From: an uncultured Collinsella sp.
GTDB lineage: Bacteria; Actinomycetota; Coriobacteriia; Coriobacteriales; Coriobacteriaceae
Assembly (NCBI GenBank): GCA_900541695.1
Contig: UQKL01000006.1
Location: 1-64,000, forward strand
Reading direction: 5' to 3'
DNA length: 64,000 bases
The notes below the pieces were generated by a model. That model worked only from the letters and a program-made list of their open reading frames with translations, was not told where the DNA came from and did not search any database. Made by a program: the position numbers and the translations under genes. Below are positions 1 to 7,976 of the stretch, in pieces (within the stretch, counting starts at the first letter, position 1; the number at the start of each line of letters is the position of its first letter).

Positions 1-39
1 ACCCCGGAGGAGTACCGGAATCAGGCCCTTGCGGCCTAG
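1..39 (+). CDS. C-terminal tail of an IS3-family transposase (partial)
   Basis: Only the last 12 codons are present (TPEEYRNQALAA, then TAG). The pattern P-x-E/Q-Y/F-R-x-Q-A-L is how many IS3-family OrfB (DDE, rve-type integrase) proteins end. An IS-like terminal inverted repeat follows directly, which supports the reading. The catalytic DDE core lies upstream of the window, so whether the element is intact is unknown. Confidence 0.55.
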   Translation, partial: TPEEYRNQALAA

Positions 40-79
40 TCGCTATTTAGGGCGTCCAAGATTTGGGGCGCAGTTCACA
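1..79 (+). mobile_element. Right end of an IS3-family (IS150-like) insertion sequence
   Basis: The window opens inside an insertion sequence whose left part lies outside. The first 39 bases close a reading frame of transposase type. They are followed at about 54-77 by a sequence whose complement starts TGAACTGCGCCCCAAATC, which has the TG-start and C/A-rich layout of IS150-group terminal inverted repeats. The left end and target duplication cannot be seen. It lies 53 bp beyond the stop of the convergent biotin-ligase-like gene. Subgroup assignment is from remembered IR style, not from a search. Confidence 0.6.
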
Positions 80-131
80 GGCCGAGGAGGGCTTCGTTGT
101 CATTGTTATCTATGGACGCGGACGCCTCGCG

Positions 132-833
132 CTACAGCCCGCGAATGCGTACGGCCTCGGGCGGAAACTCCTGCTCGCCGGCATCGGTCTTGATGGTCGC
201 ACGACCCCAGATGTCCAGGCCCGCAAATACACCAACAGCAAGCGGCAAGCCGCTGGGCGACACCGCCGCAACTTGGCGACCCAGCAGCGGCACCATGTCG
301 AAGTACTCGCCCAACACGGGGGCCAGCGGACCTGCGGCGCCCTGCGGCGTATTGGCAACAGCCGCCCAGGCGTCCACACGGGTCAGCACGGCGGCAGACA
401 ACTCCTCGACCAGCGCTTCGTCGGCCGCATCCACACCGAGCTCGCTCAATGCCGAACGCTCAATATCCACCGTCACGGCACCGAACATGCCCGCAGCACC
501 GGCGCCGCCGTTGACGGTGACGCGCGCGAACGACGTCTCAAACACAGGCGCACCGCACACGATGTCACTCGGCCACTGGATGCCCACCTTGCCGGCAAGG
601 CCCAGGCCCGGCGTCGACGCCGTGCCCGCGAGCGCGTCCATCATGCCCATCGCCGCCACAAACGGCAGGCCGTGGAAGGCATGCATATTCACGTCCGGGC
701 GCACGACCAGCGAAAACGTCAACGACGCCTCGCCCGCGCTCCAAGCGCACCAGCCCGCGGACACACCCTCGCGACCCGCGTCGCGCGCGGCGTCAAGCTC
801 GGTGCCGGCGGCTACAACATTCATCTCAATCAT
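132..833 (-). CDS. Biotin--protein ligase-like protein (BirA/LplA fold), atypical active site
   Basis: A 233-residue protein resembling the catalytic plus C-terminal domains of biotin-[acetyl-CoA-carboxylase] ligase. The segment GKVGIQWPSDIV matches the family's KWPND motif, SLTFSLVVRPD matches the strand after the biotin loop, and the end (GVFAGLDIWGRATI) resembles the small C-terminal SH3-like domain. The usual biotinyl-AMP loop GRGRxGR is not visible: the N-terminus is short and has EGVSAGWCAWSAGE in its place. No N-terminal DNA-binding domain is present. Its ATG follows the TAG of the folate fusion gene with no gap, so the two are probably translated together. It may be a degenerate or specialised ligase, with a canonical BirA elsewhere. 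Confidence 0.6.
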   Translation of the reverse strand: MIEMNVVAAGTELDAARDAGREGVSAGWCAWSAGEASLTFSLVVRPDVNMHAFHGLPFVAAMGMMDALAGTASTPGLGLAGKVGIQWPSDIVCGAPVFETSFARVTVNGGAGAAGMFGAVTVDIERSALSELGVDAADEALVEELSAAVLTRVDAWAAVANTPQGAAGPLAPVLGEYFDMVPLLGRQVAAVSPSGLPLAVGVFAGLDIWGRATIKTDAGEQEFPPEAVRIRGL

Positions 834-2576
834 CTACATACGCCCCAATTCGCCCACGATATGGCCCACGCGGTCCTCGGGCTCCTTGACCTCGACACCG
901 TTGTAGCGGAAGAACCGCGCCGGGTCGTGCATCAGATCCTCGAGCGGCACCAGTACAAAGTCGCGCTCGCCAATGAGTGGATGCGGCAGGCGCAGCTTTT
1001 TGCCGCCATGGATCTCGCCGTCCATCCACAGCAGGTCCAGGTCGATGGTGCGCGGACCGTTGGCCTTGGCCTTCTTGGAGCGGTCGCGCCCCAGCTCGGC
1101 CTCGATCTTCATGAGCTCATCGAGCAGCACCAGCGGCGCCAGCTCGGTCTTGATCTCGATGACGGCGTTGGCAAACGCGTCCTGGCGCGTCTCGTAGGCC
1201 GGCTCGCTCTCGTAAATCTTGGAGGAGTTGGACACGCAGGTGAGTGGAATCTCGGCGATCATCTCGCGTGCGGCGCGGATGTTGTCGCAGCGATGCCCCA
1301 GGTTGGAGCCCACGGCCACAAACGCGCGGCGCGGCTGCGGCTTGGCAACCGCCCAGTAACCGTTCAGGAACTGCGCAAAACCCGCGGCGTCGTGCACGCG
1401 CACGATGTTGGCACCGGCCTGGATGGCGCCCAGGCACACGCCAAACGTGGCGGCATCGCGCTCGGCGGCCTCGGTCACGCCCGAGATAGCGCCCACAAAA
1501 CGCTTGCGCGACACGGCGCACATGAGCGGGTAGCCCAGCGACGCCATCTTGGCAGTCTCGCGCTGGATGACGATGTCCTCGTTAGCCGACTTACCAAAGC
1601 CCGGGCCAGGATCGATGCAGATGCGGTCGCGCGACACGCCGGCATGGATGAGCGTGCGGGCCTGGTCGGACAGAAAGCCCATGACGCGGCGCATGATGGG
1701 CGCCGAATCGGGCAGGGTAAAGCGGCGGAGCTGCGAGGTGGGCACATAGGCCTCCTCACGGCGGGCACTGCGGCGCATCATGGCGGCCAGGCGGTCATTG
1801 GACTCCGATGCGGCCTCGGTGGCTGCGGGCGCGGCCTCGGGCGCGGGCGCGACGGTCTCGGCGGCAGCAGCCTGCTCGGCGGCCGGCGTCTCCTGCTCGC
1901 TTGCAGGCTCGGACGTGGGCTCCGGTTCGCCAAACGGCAACGAGGGCTGCACCACGCCGCCCGGAAGCTTGGCCTCCGGCTTAGGCTCGCCCAGCAACTT
2001 GCCGCGACGGCGGCGAGCCGGCTTCTCGGCCTCACGCGCGGCCTCGGCAGCCGCCTCGCGCGCCTTCTCGGCAACAAACGCCGCTGCCGAGGTATCGAGC
2101 TGCACCGTTGCGTGCGTGCGGACGGGCGCGGCGACCTCGCCGGCATGCATCACGATGACGCCGCAAGTGCTCGTCTTAACGAACTCGACCATCTTGGGAT
2201 CGGTGAAGCCGGTCACGTCGTTGACGATCGAGGCGCCGCAGCGCACGGCCGCCTTGGCAACCGCCACATGACGCGTGTCGATCGAGACGATGGCGCCCTC
2301 CTTGGCCAGCGCGCGCACCACGGGCAGCACGCGGCGAGCCTCCTCGTCGGGGTTGACCGGGGTAAAGCCGGGGCGCGTGGACTCGCCGCCCACGTCGATG
2401 ATGTCGGCGCCGGCGTCGAGCATCGCCAGGCCGTACTCGATGGCGGCATCGGGGTCGAAGTGCTCCCCGCCATCGCTAAACGAATCGGGCGTCACGTTGA
2501 GGACGCCCATGATGCGCGGACGGTCAAAGCTGAGCTCGTACTTTCCGCACCGCCATGTCTTGCTGTCGTTCGCCAT
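834..2576 (-). CDS. folP: Dihydropteroate synthase / HPPK fusion with a long low-complexity insertion
   Basis: A 580-residue bifunctional folate enzyme. Residues 21-145 and 290-405 form dihydropteroate synthase: MGVLNVTPDSFSDGG, DVGGESTRPG, SIDT, DPGPGFGKS and the SRKRF pterin/phosphate motif. Residues 416-580 form 6-hydroxymethyl-7,8-dihydropterin pyrophosphokinase: VGSNLGHR, GPRTIDLDLL and LPHP. Together they make 7,8-dihydropteroate from the pterin alcohol, ATP and pABA. About 135 Ala/Glu/Pro-rich residues (roughly 150-288) interrupt the DHPS barrel just after VMHAGE, where normal enzymes have a short loop. The start at 2576 has AGGAGG six bases upstream; an in-frame ATG at 2582 sits against that Shine-Dalgarno and is unlikely. 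The downstream biotin-ligase-like gene abuts it. Confidence 0.93.
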   Translation of the reverse strand: MANDSKTWRCGKYELSFDRPRIMGVLNVTPDSFSDGGEHFDPDAAIEYGLAMLDAGADIIDVGGESTRPGFTPVNPDEEARRVLPVVRALAKEGAIVSIDTRHVAVAKAAVRCGASIVNDVTGFTDPKMVEFVKTSTCGVIVMHAGEVAAPVRTHATVQLDTSAAAFVAEKAREAAAEAAREAEKPARRRRGKLLGEPKPEAKLPGGVVQPSLPFGEPEPTSEPASEQETPAAEQAAAAETVAPAPEAAPAATEAASESNDRLAAMMRRSARREEAYVPTSQLRRFTLPDSAPIMRRVMGFLSDQARTLIHAGVSRDRICIDPGPGFGKSANEDIVIQRETAKMASLGYPLMCAVSRKRFVGAISGVTEAAERDAATFGVCLGAIQAGANIVRVHDAAGFAQFLNGYWAVAKPQPRRAFVAVGSNLGHRCDNIRAAREMIAEIPLTCVSNSSKIYESEPAYETRQDAFANAVIEIKTELAPLVLLDELMKIEAELGRDRSKKAKANGPRTIDLDLLWMDGEIHGGKKLRLPHPLIGERDFVLVPLEDLMHDPARFFRYNGVEVKEPEDRVGHIVGELGRM

Positions 2577-2671
2577 GAACATCCTCCTAAAATGCCCACG
2601 CCGCCGAGCCTGGGGAGCTGGCGGCGGGGTCGCTTTGCACTCAGTCTTTCTATTGTATCCGCGCGCGCGGG

Positions 2672-3424
2672 CTAGAACGCAAACGCGGCCGCGATGTCGC
2701 AAGAAATCAGCAGGTCGGCATTTGCATCCTGATCGGTGGGAGCAAGGTTGCATATGGCCAGCGTATCGCCGGTAAAGTAACGCGTAAGGCCCGCCGCCGG
2801 ATACACCACGAGCGAGGTCCCACCCACAATGAGGGCATCGGCCGCGGCGATGGCGGCAACGGCACCGGTCAGCACATGCTCATCGAGCGGCTCCTCGTAG
2901 AGCACCACATCGGGCTTGATGCGCCCGCCGCACGCAGGACACACAGGCACGCCCGCGGCGTCCTCGTGCTCGCGCGAGCAAATCCACTCGGCGCTATAGA
3001 CCGCGCCGCACGACTGGCAAATGTTGCGATGGACCGATCCGTGCAGCTCGAACACGCGCTGCGAGCCGGCCGCCTGGTGCAGACCGTCGATATTTTGCGT
3101 CACCACGGCGTCGAGCTTGCCGGCGCGCTCCAGCTCGGCCAGCTTGGTGTGGCAGCGATTGGGCTTGGCGCCAAGCGCGATCATCTTGGTGCGGTAGAAG
3201 TCGAAGAACTCGGCCGGATGCGCCTCGTAAAAGCTATGCGACAGCATGGTCTCGGGCGGATAGGCAAACTGCTGGTGATACAGGCCGTCCACGCTGCGGA
3301 AATCGGGGATGCCACTTGCCGTGGAAACACCAGCGCCGCCAAAGAAGACCACGCGCTTGTGGGTGTCAAACAGATCCGCCAGCGCGGCGGAGGCCTGCCT
3401 GGGGTCCGATATTGCCTGCGTCAT
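2672..3424 (-). CDS. cobB: NAD-dependent protein deacylase, Sir2 family
   Basis: A 250-residue sirtuin, the usual length for bacterial CobB/NpdA. It shows the NAD-binding GAGVSTASGIPDFRS, the TQNIDGLHQ motif, the catalytic His in ELHGSVH, and four zinc-ligand Cys in CQSC and CPAC. It should remove acyl groups from lysines using NAD, releasing nicotinamide and O-acyl-ADP-ribose. The start has AGGA just upstream. It precedes the folate gene on the same strand with a 95-bp gap, so cotranscription is possible. Two direct copies of AGCATGCG lie upstream at 3471 and 3490 and could be a regulator site. Confidence 0.93.
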   Translation of the reverse strand: MTQAISDPRQASAALADLFDTHKRVVFFGGAGVSTASGIPDFRSVDGLYHQQFAYPPETMLSHSFYEAHPAEFFDFYRTKMIALGAKPNRCHTKLAELERAGKLDAVVTQNIDGLHQAAGSQRVFELHGSVHRNICQSCGAVYSAEWICSREHEDAAGVPVCPACGGRIKPDVVLYEEPLDEHVLTGAVAAIAAADALIVGGTSLVVYPAAGLTRYFTGDTLAICNLAPTDQDANADLLISCDIAAAFAF

Positions 3425-3559
3425 ATGAGTCCTCCGTCCTTGTTAGTCGGGCAGCGTTGAGCGACGTCCCAGCATGCGGCCTTTAAGTCAGCATGCGCGG
3501 ATCCCACCCCGCCCCTGTTGCGCTAATCTTAAGCCTGCCAACCCCGTCGAAAGGACACC

Positions 3560-4378
3560 ATGCCTCAGACTTACACTTTCGCCTCGTGGAACGTCAACGG
3601 CCTGCGCGCCGTGCTCAAAAAGGATCCGAGCTTTATCCAGATCGCGCAAGAACTCGACGTCGATATCCTGGCACTGCAAGAGACCAAGCTGCAGGAGGGC
3701 CAGGTCGATATTGACCTGCCCGGCTATCACCAAACCTGGAGCTACGCCGAGCGTAAAGGCTATTCGGGCACCGCGGTCTTTAGCCGCCAGGAGCCGCTGC
3801 GCGTACTGCGCGCCGATGCGCTGCTGCCCTACGCCGGCGGAGGCGAGGCGGCCGTGCTCGTCGCCCAAGCCGCAACCGAGGGCCGCGTCTGCGCGCTCGA
3901 GTTCGACAAATTCTGGTTTGTGGATGTCTACACGCCCAACGCACAAAATGAGCTCGCGCGCATCGACGTGCGTATGGCCTGGGACGATGCCTACCGCGGC
4001 TTTTTGAACGCGCTCGAGCGCGAGACCGGCAAACCCGTCGTAACCTGCGGCGACTTTAACGTGGCGCATGAGGAGATCGACCTTAAGAACCCCAAGTCCA
4101 ACCGCGGCAACGCAGGCTTTTCGGACGAGGAACGCGGCAAGTTTACCGAGCTGCTCAACGCCGGCTTTACCGATACCTGGCGCGCGGCAAACCCCGACGT
4201 CGAGGGCGTCTACAGCTGGTGGAGCTATCGCTTTAATGCCCGCAAGAACAACGCCGGCTGGCGCATCGATTACTTTCTGGTAAGCGATTCGATCGCCGCC
4301 AACGTTCGCGACACCGGCATCCGCGGCGACATCTTTGGCAGCGACCACTGCCCCGTCACCCTCACGCTAGAGCTCTAG
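3560..4378 (+). CDS. xth: Exodeoxyribonuclease III (AP endonuclease)
   Basis: A 272-residue enzyme of the endonuclease/exonuclease/phosphatase fold, close to the length of ExoIII/ExoA. Visible motifs are the N-terminal WNVNGLRAVL, the metal ligand in LQETKLQ, the catalytic VYTPNAQN, CGDFNVAHEEIDL and the C-terminal GSDHCPV. It cuts the backbone 5' to abasic sites and degrades 3' ends in base-excision repair. The ATG follows AAAGGACACC. It is transcribed alone and converges with the ECF S-component gene. Confidence 0.95.
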   Translation: MPQTYTFASWNVNGLRAVLKKDPSFIQIAQELDVDILALQETKLQEGQVDIDLPGYHQTWSYAERKGYSGTAVFSRQEPLRVLRADALLPYAGGGEAAVLVAQAATEGRVCALEFDKFWFVDVYTPNAQNELARIDVRMAWDDAYRGFLNALERETGKPVVTCGDFNVAHEEIDLKNPKSNRGNAGFSDEERGKFTELLNAGFTDTWRAANPDVEGVYSWWSYRFNARKNNAGWRIDYFLVSDSIAANVRDTGIRGDIFGSDHCPVTLTLEL

Positions 4379-4442
4379 CCCCAAGTAATTCCTCTAGGGG
4401 ACAGAGGAAAACAGATCATGTGACCCCTCTCCCCCTATAAGG

Positions 4443-4503
4443 TGCGGTGGAATAGTTCCTGTTTGGGCAGCAAATAGCCAAAAACGAGAACCATTCCACC
4501 GCA
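4443..4503. repeat. Hairpin repeat between convergent genes
   Basis: A 16-bp inverted repeat with one mismatch (TGCGGTGGAATaGTTC at 4443 against its complement ending at 4503) encloses a 29-nt loop. It lies between the 3' ends of exonuclease III and the ECF S component and may help terminate both, though no clear T-run follows either arm. Just before it (4389-4408) is a smaller CCTCT..AGAGG hairpin around GGGGAC. Confidence 0.6.
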
Positions 4504-4528
4504 AGTTCGTGAGGGAACGCGAAATGCC

Positions 4529-5242
4529 TTACAGCCCGTATTTCACGACGACACGGTTAATGCGACGGCACCAAGGCTTGTACAAGGCAGCCAAGAACAC
4601 GCAGGTCGCGAGGCCGTGTGTGATATCGAACGGCACTGCCGTGGCAAGACGTGCCATGGCACCCGCCCACGTGAGCGGTTGAACAAAACCGATAATGTCG
4701 TAGGCGTTGATCACAACGCCGTACAGCAAACCCGAAGCAAAGCCGTAGGTCAGCAGCGCCGGCATACGCACGGTGCCATCGGCGCGATCAAAAGCGCCGG
4801 CATGCGCCAGCGCACCGCCAACGTATCCCACGAGCCCCCAGGCATACATCTGCCACGGCGTCCACATGCCCTGCCCAAAAAAGAAATTGCTGGTCAGCGC
4901 CGCCAACGCACCGACCATAAAACCATTGCGGCGACCAAGCGTCGCCCCCGCGATAATGGCGATGGCACTCACGGGTTTAAAGTCGGGAATGGGGCCAAAC
5001 AAGATGCGCCCCGCCGCGGCCAATGCTGCCAGAACCAGCGTGGGCATAATCTGGCGCAAACCCGGACGAGATGCCTCGTAACCCGCAAAGAACAGCGCGA
5101 GCACCAGCGCCACCACAACCAGCATGGCCAATGCTGCCTGCTCAACACCCGACAGCAACGCGGCAGCCATCACCGCCGGCACCGCCAACAACAGCGGGAC
5201 CTCCAGTTTTGCAAGCAAGCGCGCGACGCGATAATCCGTCAT
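4529..5242 (-). CDS. ECF transporter substrate-binding S component
   Basis: A 237-residue, very hydrophobic protein with about six membrane helices; the segment FFFGQGMWTPWQMYAWGLVGY is typical of vitamin-type S components of energy-coupling-factor importers. It captures the substrate in the membrane. It is the third gene of the ECF cluster, four bases after the ATPase stop. The start at 5242 (MTDYRVARLL) is chosen because the upstream extension overlaps the ATPase and has no hydrophobic or conserved character. The vitamin cannot be told from sequence alone, and no riboswitch is seen upstream. Confidence 0.82.
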   Translation of the reverse strand: MTDYRVARLLAKLEVPLLLAVPAVMAAALLSGVEQAALAMLVVVALVLALFFAGYEASRPGLRQIMPTLVLAALAAAGRILFGPIPDFKPVSAIAIIAGATLGRRNGFMVGALAALTSNFFFGQGMWTPWQMYAWGLVGYVGGALAHAGAFDRADGTVRMPALLTYGFASGLLYGVVINAYDIIGFVQPLTWAGAMARLATAVPFDITHGLATCVFLAALYKPWCRRINRVVVKYGL

Positions 5243-5246
5243 CCCA

Positions 5247-6890
5247 TCACGCCCTATAAAACACGTTATCGGCAAAGAAGTCGGCCGGCGGCTCCATGCA
5301 GGCAATCTCGCCGTCAAACATCATGACGACGTCGTCGGCTACCTGCTCGGCAAAGTCCAAATCGTGCGTAGCCATGACGACGGTGCCGCCAGCCTTCGCA
5401 TGGTCACGCAGGGCGCGGGCGATGATGCGGCGGCTGAACAGGTCTAGACCCTTGGTGGGCTCATCGAGCAATAGCAGTTCGGGGCCGATTAGCAGCAGTT
5501 TTGCCAATGCAAGCAGTTGACGCTGCCCGCCCGAAAGATCGTACGGATGGCGTCCATCCAGACCCGACAACCCCAAGCTCGCCGCACGCTCCCGCGCCAA
5601 GTTCTCGTCATATCCGCAGGTCGAGGCCCATTCCATCAGCTCATCGCGAACCGTCTCGGCAACCAGCAATGCTTTGGGATTCTGAGGCAGCAGCGCCGCC
5701 GAGGCCGCTCCGCGCACCATGCGGCCGCGCTGCAGCTTGGCGGTCTTCGCCAGCACCGAGAGCATCGTCGACTTGCCGCAGCCGTTACCGCCAACAACCG
5801 CATGCACCGCACCGGCCGAAAACGACGCATCGAGCCCACGCAACACCCAGCCGGACGCTCGATCGTAGCGAAACCAGCCTTCCGACAGGGTGGTAGCCGA
5901 CCCGCCGTGCATTTTTTGGAGTATTCTGCTTCCATCCGTGCGCGAGAAGGCTTCCGAGCCGTTCTCGAGCGACGTTTGCGCCACAAATTCGGACGATTTG
6001 TCCAATTCCGAACTTTTTTTCGCGCTCGATACGTCCCCGGGCGGCTCCAGAGAACCCAAATTGTCCTCACGCCTGCTGAATACTCCGTTTTTTGCACATC
6101 GGATGGCACCCCACCCCAACATGTCATCGGAAAACAGCGATTCTCGGCGTCCCAAAGAAGACATATCCGCCACCTCGCGCACGCGACCGCCCTCAATCCG
6201 GTACGTACACGTCGCATACTCGAGCATCGGCCGCGGCTGATGCGTCGCCACAACAACCGTGCAGCCCAGCTCGCGATTCACACGAAACAGCGCGTGCAGG
6301 AAATTCTTCTCCGCAACCGGATCAAGCTGAGACGTGGGCTCGTCGAGCAGCAGCACGCGCGGGCGCAACGCCAGAACGGCCGCCAACGACAGCAACTGTT
6401 TGCGACCACCCGAAAGCGTGTCAGTATCGCGGTGAAGCCAATCTTCCAGCCCAAAGAAATAGCTGGTCTCAGCTACGCGACGGCGCATCTCATCACGTGC
6501 TAGCCCCAAGTTTTCCAGGCCAAACGCCATCTCGTGCCACACGGTTTCGCACACGATCTGGTTCTCGGGATCCTGGAACACATAGCCCACGCGCTCCGCC
6601 GATGCCCGCACATCCATGTCGGCGACGGGCTCGCCCAGCACGCGCAGCTCGCCGGAGCGCGTACCCGCCGGCGCGATTTCGGGCTTGAGCAGCGACAGCA
6701 GCGTCGACTTGCCCGAACCGGTACCGCCAACAAGCAGTGCAAACGCACCTTGGGAAACACGCCAATCAAGCCCCTCGAGCACCGGTGCCTCGGCCCCGGG
6801 ATAGGCAAAACTAAGGCCTCGCACCTCAATCGCCGGCGCGGCCGAGCCATATGCCACACCCGCCGCCGAGCTCCTATCCAACCGAGCCAT
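5247..6890 (-). CDS. ECF transporter fused ATPases (EcfA-EcfA')
   Basis: A 547-residue protein with two complete ABC ATPase domains in tandem. Domain 1: Walker A GGTGSGKS (~55-62), signature LSGGRKQ (~159-165), Walker B LLLDEPTSQLD. Domain 2: GGNGCGKS (~367-374), LSGGQRQ (~452-458), LLLDEPTKGLD. It drives vitamin uptake with EcfT and the S component. A Ser/Lys/Glu-rich linker (about 262-332) separates the domains; its DNA (5897-6107) contains short T-runs and is less G/C-rich than its surroundings, suggesting an in-frame insertion. Its start ATG overlaps the T-component stop by one base (TGATG on the coding strand), so translation is coupled. Confidence 0.93.
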   Translation of the reverse strand: MARLDRSSAAGVAYGSAAPAIEVRGLSFAYPGAEAPVLEGLDWRVSQGAFALLVGGTGSGKSTLLSLLKPEIAPAGTRSGELRVLGEPVADMDVRASAERVGYVFQDPENQIVCETVWHEMAFGLENLGLARDEMRRRVAETSYFFGLEDWLHRDTDTLSGGRKQLLSLAAVLALRPRVLLLDEPTSQLDPVAEKNFLHALFRVNRELGCTVVVATHQPRPMLEYATCTYRIEGGRVREVADMSSLGRRESLFSDDMLGWGAIRCAKNGVFSRREDNLGSLEPPGDVSSAKKSSELDKSSEFVAQTSLENGSEAFSRTDGSRILQKMHGGSATTLSEGWFRYDRASGWVLRGLDASFSAGAVHAVVGGNGCGKSTMLSVLAKTAKLQRGRMVRGAASAALLPQNPKALLVAETVRDELMEWASTCGYDENLARERAASLGLSGLDGRHPYDLSGGQRQLLALAKLLLIGPELLLLDEPTKGLDLFSRRIIARALRDHAKAGGTVVMATHDLDFAEQVADDVVMMFDGEIACMEPPADFFADNVFYRA

Positions 6891-7777
6891 CAGCCAAACC
6901 TCTTCTCATCGATCGCATGCAACACACAGGGCAGCACCATCCAGGCAGCGTACACGGCATAGCCCAGCCACGGCGCGGGCACCGAAAGCTGCGGGTAAAA
7001 CGAATACTGCGTTGTCGCGGTCCATGCCACCGCCACCGCGGCGGCACTAAACACCGCAAGTCCAACCAGCGCGGCAGCGTCGCCGCGCCCTAGCCGATAC
7101 CGCGCGTACGTCGTGCGACGCGTCGCGGCGCCCCACCCGCGCGAGCGCATGGCATCCGCGCGCTCAAGCGAATCTTCCATGCCCCAGCCCATCAGTACGC
7201 TCGATGCCCGCAGGCGCGATCGCACGGGATCGGTGGGCGCACGCCCCGGCACATCGATCGCGTCCTGTACCGCCAGCACCGTGCGGCCGCGGCGCAAAAA
7301 CTGTGGGATAAGCCGCATGCACATCGAAATCATGAGCGCGATCACCGGCGCAGCGTTGCCCAACAGCGCGAGCACCTTGTCGTATTCGAGCATCGACGCC
7401 GCGGCCTCAAACCACAGCACGCTCGCCACAAACAGCCCGCCCATGCACAGGCCGTAAACCATGCTCTCTAGATACACCGCACGCATGCCAATACGAAACA
7501 GCTCCGTCGAACCCGAAGCGCTAAACAGTGGATTGACCAGCGCGATAATCAAAATCACCGGCAGCTGCCAGCGAAGTGCGCCCAGCGTGCGGGCAGCCCC
7601 ACGCATCGCAAATCCATACGCCAGCCCGCCCGCAAGCGACAGCGCGATCAGCACCGGTTGCATCGAGAACATGGTGAGCCCCAGCGTCAGCACTATATAG
7701 AGTGCCGGCACCGCCGGATGCGACATCGAGAATGCCGCGACGGGCTCGCCGCCAAACTCCTCTCGCATGATATCCAT
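6890..7777 (-). CDS. ecfT: ECF transporter transmembrane T component
   Basis: The energy-coupling membrane subunit EcfT, with about six hydrophobic helices and the coupling region ADAMRSRGWG, which contains the S/A-R-G motif that docks into the ATPases. The proposed start (MDIMREEFGG) gives 295 residues and lies just before the first conserved helix, with a G-rich Shine-Dalgarno. The frame stays open to 7921 and 7948, adding an Arg-rich N-terminus; that version would leave under 30 bp for the divergent glmU promoter, so the shorter start is preferred but not proven. First gene of the T-A-S operon. Confidence 0.82.
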   Translation of the reverse strand: MDIMREEFGGEPVAAFSMSHPAVPALYIVLTLGLTMFSMQPVLIALSLAGGLAYGFAMRGAARTLGALRWQLPVILIIALVNPLFSASGSTELFRIGMRAVYLESMVYGLCMGGLFVASVLWFEAAASMLEYDKVLALLGNAAPVIALMISMCMRLIPQFLRRGRTVLAVQDAIDVPGRAPTDPVRSRLRASSVLMGWGMEDSLERADAMRSRGWGAATRRTTYARYRLGRGDAAALVGLAVFSAAAVAVAWTATTQYSFYPQLSVPAPWLGYAVYAAWMVLPCVLHAIDEKRFG

Positions 7778-7976
7778 GGGCACCCCCATCCCCTCGCTCA
7801 AACGACAGCTCCGCAATACCGCCAACGCCGCCCGCGAGCGGCGCAAACGCCGCACCGCCGGCCCAAGCCTCAGCTGCCGCGCATCAATCGTTACGCGCTC
7901 ATCATATGCCTGCGGTATCATATTGCGCCGTGTATCGTTTCCAAACACACGTCTCTATAACGTAACAGGAGATCAC

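Noticed and set aside
63..2675. 870-codon plus-strand open frame
   Set aside because: It is the antisense shadow of the folate fusion and biotin-ligase-like genes, which have clear motifs and start sites; the plus-strand translation is His/Arg/Gly-rich with no family.
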